From: Flavobacterium supellecticarium
GTDB taxonomy: Bacteria; Bacteroidota; Bacteroidia; Flavobacteriales; Flavobacteriaceae
NCBI RefSeq assembly: GCF_004801375.1
Contig: NZ_SSNZ01000003.1
Coordinates: forward strand, 186,001 to 250,000
Length of the DNA: 64,000 nt
Direction of reading: 5' to 3'
The notes beneath the pieces were generated by a model. It had not been told where the DNA came from. It saw nothing but the letters and a program-made list of their open reading frames with translations, and did no database searches. Of the stretch, positions 60,695 to 64,000 are shown piece by piece (positions within the stretch are counted from its first letter, which is position 1; the number at the start of each line of letters is the position of its first letter). The position numbers and the translations under genes are program-made.

Positions 60695-62575
60695 TTATTT
60701 GATTAACTCGAAATTACGTTTTACAAAGGCGGTTAGCTCTTCTCCTTTTAAAAGATTCTGAGATAACTTAGCCAAATCCAAAGCCTGTTTTACAAGACTT
60801 TCCTGTACCGTTTTGTCGGCTGTGTTTAGAATGGTAGCCGCCAGATCGGAATTAGTATTGATGATCAGGTTGTACATTTCCGGGAAATTACCCATACCAA
60901 ACATACCACCGCCACCGGACTGACTCATTTCTTTCATTCGGCGCATAAACTCCGGTTGTGTGATCATAAATGGAGCCGCTTTGCTGTCCATTGCTTCCAA
61001 CTGAACCGTATAGGATGTTTTTGGTACGATTTCTTCCAACACCGTTTTCAGGTTGTTTTGCTCGTCTTCGGATAGTTTTGAAATCGGGTTATCTTCTTTT
61101 TTAATCAGATTGTCAATATGATCCGAATCCACTCGGGTGAACGTCAGTTTTTCATTGTCGGCTTCCAGTTTCTGAATCAGGTGCGAAACAATCGGGCTGT
61201 CCAGTAATAATACTTCGTAGCCTTTTTCTTTTGCCGATTCGATATAGCTGTGCTGTACATCTTTATTGGAAGCGTATAAAACAACCAGTTTGTCGTCTTT
61301 GTCCGTTTGTTTGTCTTTCAGGGCTTCTTTTAATTCGTCCAGCGTATAGTATTTTCCATCTACAGAAGGATATAATACGAAAGCACCTGCTTTTTCATAG
61401 AATTTCGGTTCGGATAACATTCCGTATTCCAGAACGATTTTGATATCGTTCCATTTCTGTTCGAAATCCTCGCGGTTTTCAGTAAACAACGATTTTAATT
61501 TGTCGGCTACCTTACGGGTAATATAGTTTGAAATTTTCTTTACGTTTCCATCCGCCTGTAAATACGAACGCGATACGTTTAACGGAATATCCGGAGAGTC
61601 GATAACACCTTTCAACATTGTTAAAAATTCCGGAACGATTCCTTCTACGTTATCTGTAACAAAAACCTGGTTTTGATACAACTGGATTTTGTCTTTTTGA
61701 ATTTGTAAATCGGCCGACATTTTCGGGAAATACAAAATACCGGTCAGGTTAAACGGATAATCAACATTTAAATGGATGTTGAAAAGCGGTTCTTCGAATT
61801 GCATCGGATACAATTCGCGGTAGAAGTTTTTATAATCGGCATCGTTAAGATCGCTCGGCTGTTTGGTCCAGGCCGGATTTGGGTTATTGATGATGTTGTC
61901 TACGGTGATGGTTTCTTCCGTCGCATCGTCACCTTCGCCGGTGGTTACTTTTTCAGTACGTGTTCCGAATTTAATCGGAACCGGCATAAATTTATTGTAC
62001 TTGATCAGTAACTCGCGGATTTTTCCTTCCTCCAGAAATTCCAGCGAATCCTCAGCAATGTGGAGGATAATTTCCGTTCCTCTGTCGGTTTTATCAGATG
62101 CTACTAATGTGAATTCCGGGCTTCCGTCGCAAGTCCAGTGTGCAGCCGGTTCGTCTTTGTGGGATTTGGTGATGATTTCCACTTTTTCGGCAACCATAAA
62201 GGCCGAGTAAAAACCAAGTCCGAAATGCCCGATGATTCCGGAGTCTTTAGCCGAATCTTTGTATTTTTCCAAAAATTCTTCCGCTCCTGAAAAGGCAACC
62301 TGATTGATGTATTTTTCAACCTCTTCGGCTGTCATACCCAATCCCTGGTCGATAATGTGTATTTTTTTAGCGTCTTTGTCGATCTTTACCTCTATAATCG
62401 GATTTCCATATTCTACTTTGGCCTCGCCAATACTGGTAAGGTGTTTTAATTTTAGTGTGGCATCCGTCGCGTTCGATACAAGTTCACGAAGGAAAATTTC
62501 GTGGTCACTGTATAAAAACTTCTTGATTAAAGGAAAGATGTTTTCTACCGATACATTAATTTTTCCTGTAGTCAT
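60695..62575 (-). CDS. htpG: Molecular chaperone HtpG (Hsp90)
   Basis: ATP-dependent cytosolic chaperone, 626 residues. The N-terminal GHKL ATPase shows FLRELVSNATDATLKLKHL, IIDQGLGMTAEEVEKYINQV and the lid region SGIIGHFGLGFYSAFMVA. The middle domain begins near 220 and includes the catalytic-loop arginine region NVSRSYLQADGNVKKISNYI. The C-terminal dimerisation domain follows. It is single-gene and its terminator is shared with the unit on the plus strand. No exact TAnnTTTG box was found upstream, so heat-shock control is possible. Confidence 0.96.
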   Translation of the reverse strand: MTTGKINVSVENIFPLIKKFLYSDHEIFLRELVSNATDATLKLKHLTSIGEAKVEYGNPIIEVKIDKDAKKIHIIDQGLGMTAEEVEKYINQVAFSGAEEFLEKYKDSAKDSGIIGHFGLGFYSAFMVAEKVEIITKSHKDEPAAHWTCDGSPEFTLVASDKTDRGTEIILHIAEDSLEFLEEGKIRELLIKYNKFMPVPIKFGTRTEKVTTGEGDDATEETITVDNIINNPNPAWTKQPSDLNDADYKNFYRELYPMQFEEPLFNIHLNVDYPFNLTGILYFPKMSADLQIQKDKIQLYQNQVFVTDNVEGIVPEFLTMLKGVIDSPDIPLNVSRSYLQADGNVKKISNYITRKVADKLKSLFTENREDFEQKWNDIKIVLEYGMLSEPKFYEKAGAFVLYPSVDGKYYTLDELKEALKDKQTDKDDKLVVLYASNKDVQHSYIESAKEKGYEVLLLDSPIVSHLIQKLEADNEKLTFTRVDSDHIDNLIKKEDNPISKLSEDEQNNLKTVLEEIVPKTSYTVQLEAMDSKAAPFMITQPEFMRRMKEMSQSGGGGMFGMGNFPEMYNLIINTNSDLAATILNTADKTVQESLVKQALDLAKLSQNLLKGEELTAFVKRNFELIK

Positions 62576-62719
62576 ATAGTAGCTGTATTTTTTTTGTTAA
62601 ACTTTTTCTGATTTATACAAATTAAGTACCAAACCCAAAAAATGTGACAAAATGACGGAAATAGACCTTTTAGTGGAAAAATTCTTACTCAAAATTTAAC
62701 AAATTTAGGCTGTAGGTAG

Positions 62720-62727
62720 TATATTTG
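62720..62727 (+). promoter_or_regulatory. -7 promoter box of the lipocalin-OmpA unit
   Basis: TATATTTG fits TAnnTTTG and ends 25 nt before the ATG at 62753. No -33 motif was assigned. Confidence 0.5.
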
Positions 62728-62752
62728 TGTTAGTTATTTTAAAGCGCTCTAT

Positions 62753-63229
62753 ATGAAAAAATTAATTTTCTTAAGTGTACTTACCATGATGCTGTTTTCA
62801 TGTAAGTCAACGTCGGTAACCAACACGAAGTTAGACCGAACTTCTCAGGTTGCAATTAAAGGTAACTGGGTTTTAAGCTCTGTTAGTTACCCGGGTTCAG
62901 AATACATTAAGGTGAATTCGTTTCAGATCGCCGATTCAAAGTGCTTTGAGGGAAGCAGCTGGAAATTTATTTCTAACAACAACAAAGGAAATATGGCTCT
63001 GGAAAAAGCCAATTGCCCGGCTTTCGCTTCTGCTTTTACCTGGTTTGTAAATAAAGAAGGTGAGTTTGTTCTAAAACTTCTGGATGCGGGCGAAAAAGCC
63101 AAAAAAGTAAAAGAAGGGTATGTGTTGAAATTAGCAAACCAGTCGGAAACATCGTTCCAGTTGATCGATAAAATCAACGTAGGAGGTAAACTGACAGACG
63201 TTGTATACCAGTTTGAAAAATTGAACTAA
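62753..63229 (+). CDS. Lipocalin-like lipoprotein
   Basis: A lipoprotein signal ends at LFSCKST (Cys17). The body is a small beta-rich domain with KGNWVLSSVSYPGSEYIKV, SWKFISNNNKGNMAL and a TSFQLIDKINVGGKLTDVVY end block. This matches the lipocalin-like family that often pairs with OmpA-like lipoproteins in Flavobacteriaceae. At 158 residues it is normal. It is probably anchored in the outer membrane facing the periplasm. The OmpA-family gene follows after 21 nt. Confidence 0.82.
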   Translation: MKKLIFLSVLTMMLFSCKSTSVTNTKLDRTSQVAIKGNWVLSSVSYPGSEYIKVNSFQIADSKCFEGSSWKFISNNNKGNMALEKANCPAFASAFTWFVNKEGEFVLKLLDAGEKAKKVKEGYVLKLANQSETSFQLIDKINVGGKLTDVVYQFEKLN

Positions 63230-63250
63230 TAAAAAAGTAAAATTAAGAAT

Positions 63251-63946
63251 ATGAAAAAGATAACAATTTATACAATAGCAGCAGTATTCATGATCGGATC
63301 CGTTTTTACAAGCTGTGACTCGGTTAAAAACGCAAATAATACTCAAAAAGGTGCCGGTATCGGTGCTGTAGCGGGTGCGGTTTTAGGAGGTGTACTTGGA
63401 AATAATATCGGTAAAGGTGGTAATGGTGCCTTAGGTGCGGTTCTTGGTGGTGTTGTTGGTGGTGTTGCCGGTGGCGTTATCGGAAACAAAATGGACAAGC
63501 AAGCCCGTGAAATCGAGCAGGCTGTGCCCGGTGCTGAAGTAGAGAGAGTTGGAGAAGGTATTAAATTGGTATTGGGCGAAAATGCTGTTCGTTTTGATAC
63601 TAACAAATCGACACTGACAGCTTCTGCCAAAGCAAACCTTGATAAATTGGTTCCGGTTTTTCAAAGCTATGCCGATACGGATATTGTAATTTACGGTTAT
63701 ACCGATAATACCGGTAAAGTGGAATACAACCAGTCGTTGTCTGAACAAAGAGCGGCTTCCGTAAAAAGTTATTTGGCCGGAAAAGGCTTGTCTTCTAATC
63801 GTTTTAAAGTATCCGGAATGGGTATTGCCGATCCGATTGCAACCAACGATACACCGGAAGGACGTAGTAAAAACCGTCGTGTAGAGTTTGCGATTACTGC
63901 AAATGAGAAAATGGTTCAGGATGCTAAAAAACAAGGTGGAAACTAA
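63251..63946 (+). CDS. OmpA-family lipoprotein with glycine-zipper
   Basis: A lipoprotein signal ends at FTSCDSV (Cys22). Residues about 33-82 form a long Gly-Ala-Val glycine-zipper (GAGIGAVAGAVLGGVLGNN and a second repeat) that probably inserts in the membrane. The C-terminal OmpA domain (about 108-220) binds peptidoglycan, with VIYGYTDNTGKVEYNQSLSE, AASVKSYLAG and GRSKNRRVEFAI. It has the YiaD-like layout. It follows the lipocalin-like gene in one transcript and is closed by a strong terminator. Confidence 0.92.
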   Translation: MKKITIYTIAAVFMIGSVFTSCDSVKNANNTQKGAGIGAVAGAVLGGVLGNNIGKGGNGALGAVLGGVVGGVAGGVIGNKMDKQAREIEQAVPGAEVERVGEGIKLVLGENAVRFDTNKSTLTASAKANLDKLVPVFQSYADTDIVIYGYTDNTGKVEYNQSLSEQRAASVKSYLAGKGLSSNRFKVSGMGIADPIATNDTPEGRSKNRRVEFAITANEKMVQDAKKQGGN

Positions 63947-63968
63947 TTCCCCTGGTGATATAAAAGAT

Positions 63969-63998
63969 AAAAAGACTGTCGTTTCGACAGTCTTTTTT
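63969..63998 (+). terminator. Terminator after the OmpA-family gene
   Basis: A perfect 13-bp stem AAAAAGACTGTCG with its complement (3-nt loop) followed by T residues, 22 nt past the stop codon. Confidence 0.88.
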
Positions 63999-64000
63999 AT

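Noticed and set aside
63343..63630. 95-codon minus-strand frame over the OmpA-family gene, very Pro/Ala/Thr-rich
   Set aside because: The composition is the antisense image of the glycine-zipper region of the OmpA-family protein.
1..64000. CRISPR arrays, insertion sequences or prophage
   Set aside because: No regularly spaced repeats, no transposase or integrase motif and no phage structural genes were found; the tail-fibre-like protein at 48069 stands alone.

Overview
The window reads as chromosome of a member of the Flavobacteriaceae (Bacteroidota), probably Flavobacterium or a close relative. Evidence: many start sites are preceded by the Bacteroidota -7 promoter element TAnnTTTG, in several places with a TTTG -33 element 19-20 nt upstream; Shine-Dalgarno motifs are largely absent; and there are lineage-typical genes (PorV/PorQ-type outer-membrane protein, an Lnb-type lipoprotein N-acyltransferase, a secreted M43 metalloprotease with a type IX secretion-like C-terminus, DUF2805, DUF4369 lipoprotein). 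No insertion sequence, prophage or CRISPR array was seen.

Region 1 (1-31381) is a surface-polysaccharide locus. It opens with a 5'-truncated sugar aminotransferase and a membrane-bound nucleotide-sugar 4,6-dehydratase. An export and chain-length pair follows (Wza-like lipoprotein, Wzc-like tyrosine autokinase), with a convergent PHP-type tyrosine phosphatase. A clear promoter at 7271-7302 then starts a very tight operon of 18 genes (7338-29876). It encodes the O-antigen ABC-transporter ATPase Wzt, a methyltransferase, many GT2 and GT4 glycosyltransferases, a complete neuA-neuB-neuC set for CMP-sialic acid, an anchored beta-propeller protein and a Wzy/WaaL-type polymerase or ligase. An initiating polyprenyl-phosphate sugar transferase with its own promoter closes the locus. 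The product is inferred to be a sialic-acid-containing capsule or O-antigen. No Wzm permease partner for Wzt is present.

Region 2 (31384-47102) is mostly housekeeping: Lnb-type acyltransferase and PorV/PorQ protein; pssA and a GH25 muramidase; a reverse-strand unit kdsD-tatC-carboxymuconolactone decarboxylase-lptB; recQ; an FAD dehydrogenase; an S41 protease; a GNAT; idi-queD-bcp; manA; and a small helical protein.

Region 3 (47136-51950) holds two identical tandem tRNA-Thr(UGU) genes with a consensus promoter, a cluster of three hairpins, about 530 bp of AT-rich non-coding DNA, and an AT-rich two-gene unit. The unit encodes a secreted phage-tail-fibre-like protein and an 827-residue M43-type metalloprotease whose N-terminal half I do not recognise. 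It is the most accessory-looking part of the window.

Region 4 (51951-64000) carries a DUF4369 lipoprotein, an M61 peptidase, a secreted alpha/beta hydrolase, DUF2805, aqpZ, a DMT transporter, a secreted hypothetical protein, a small two-gene membrane unit, htpG, a lipocalin-like lipoprotein and an OmpA-family lipoprotein. Strong hairpin terminators separate most units.
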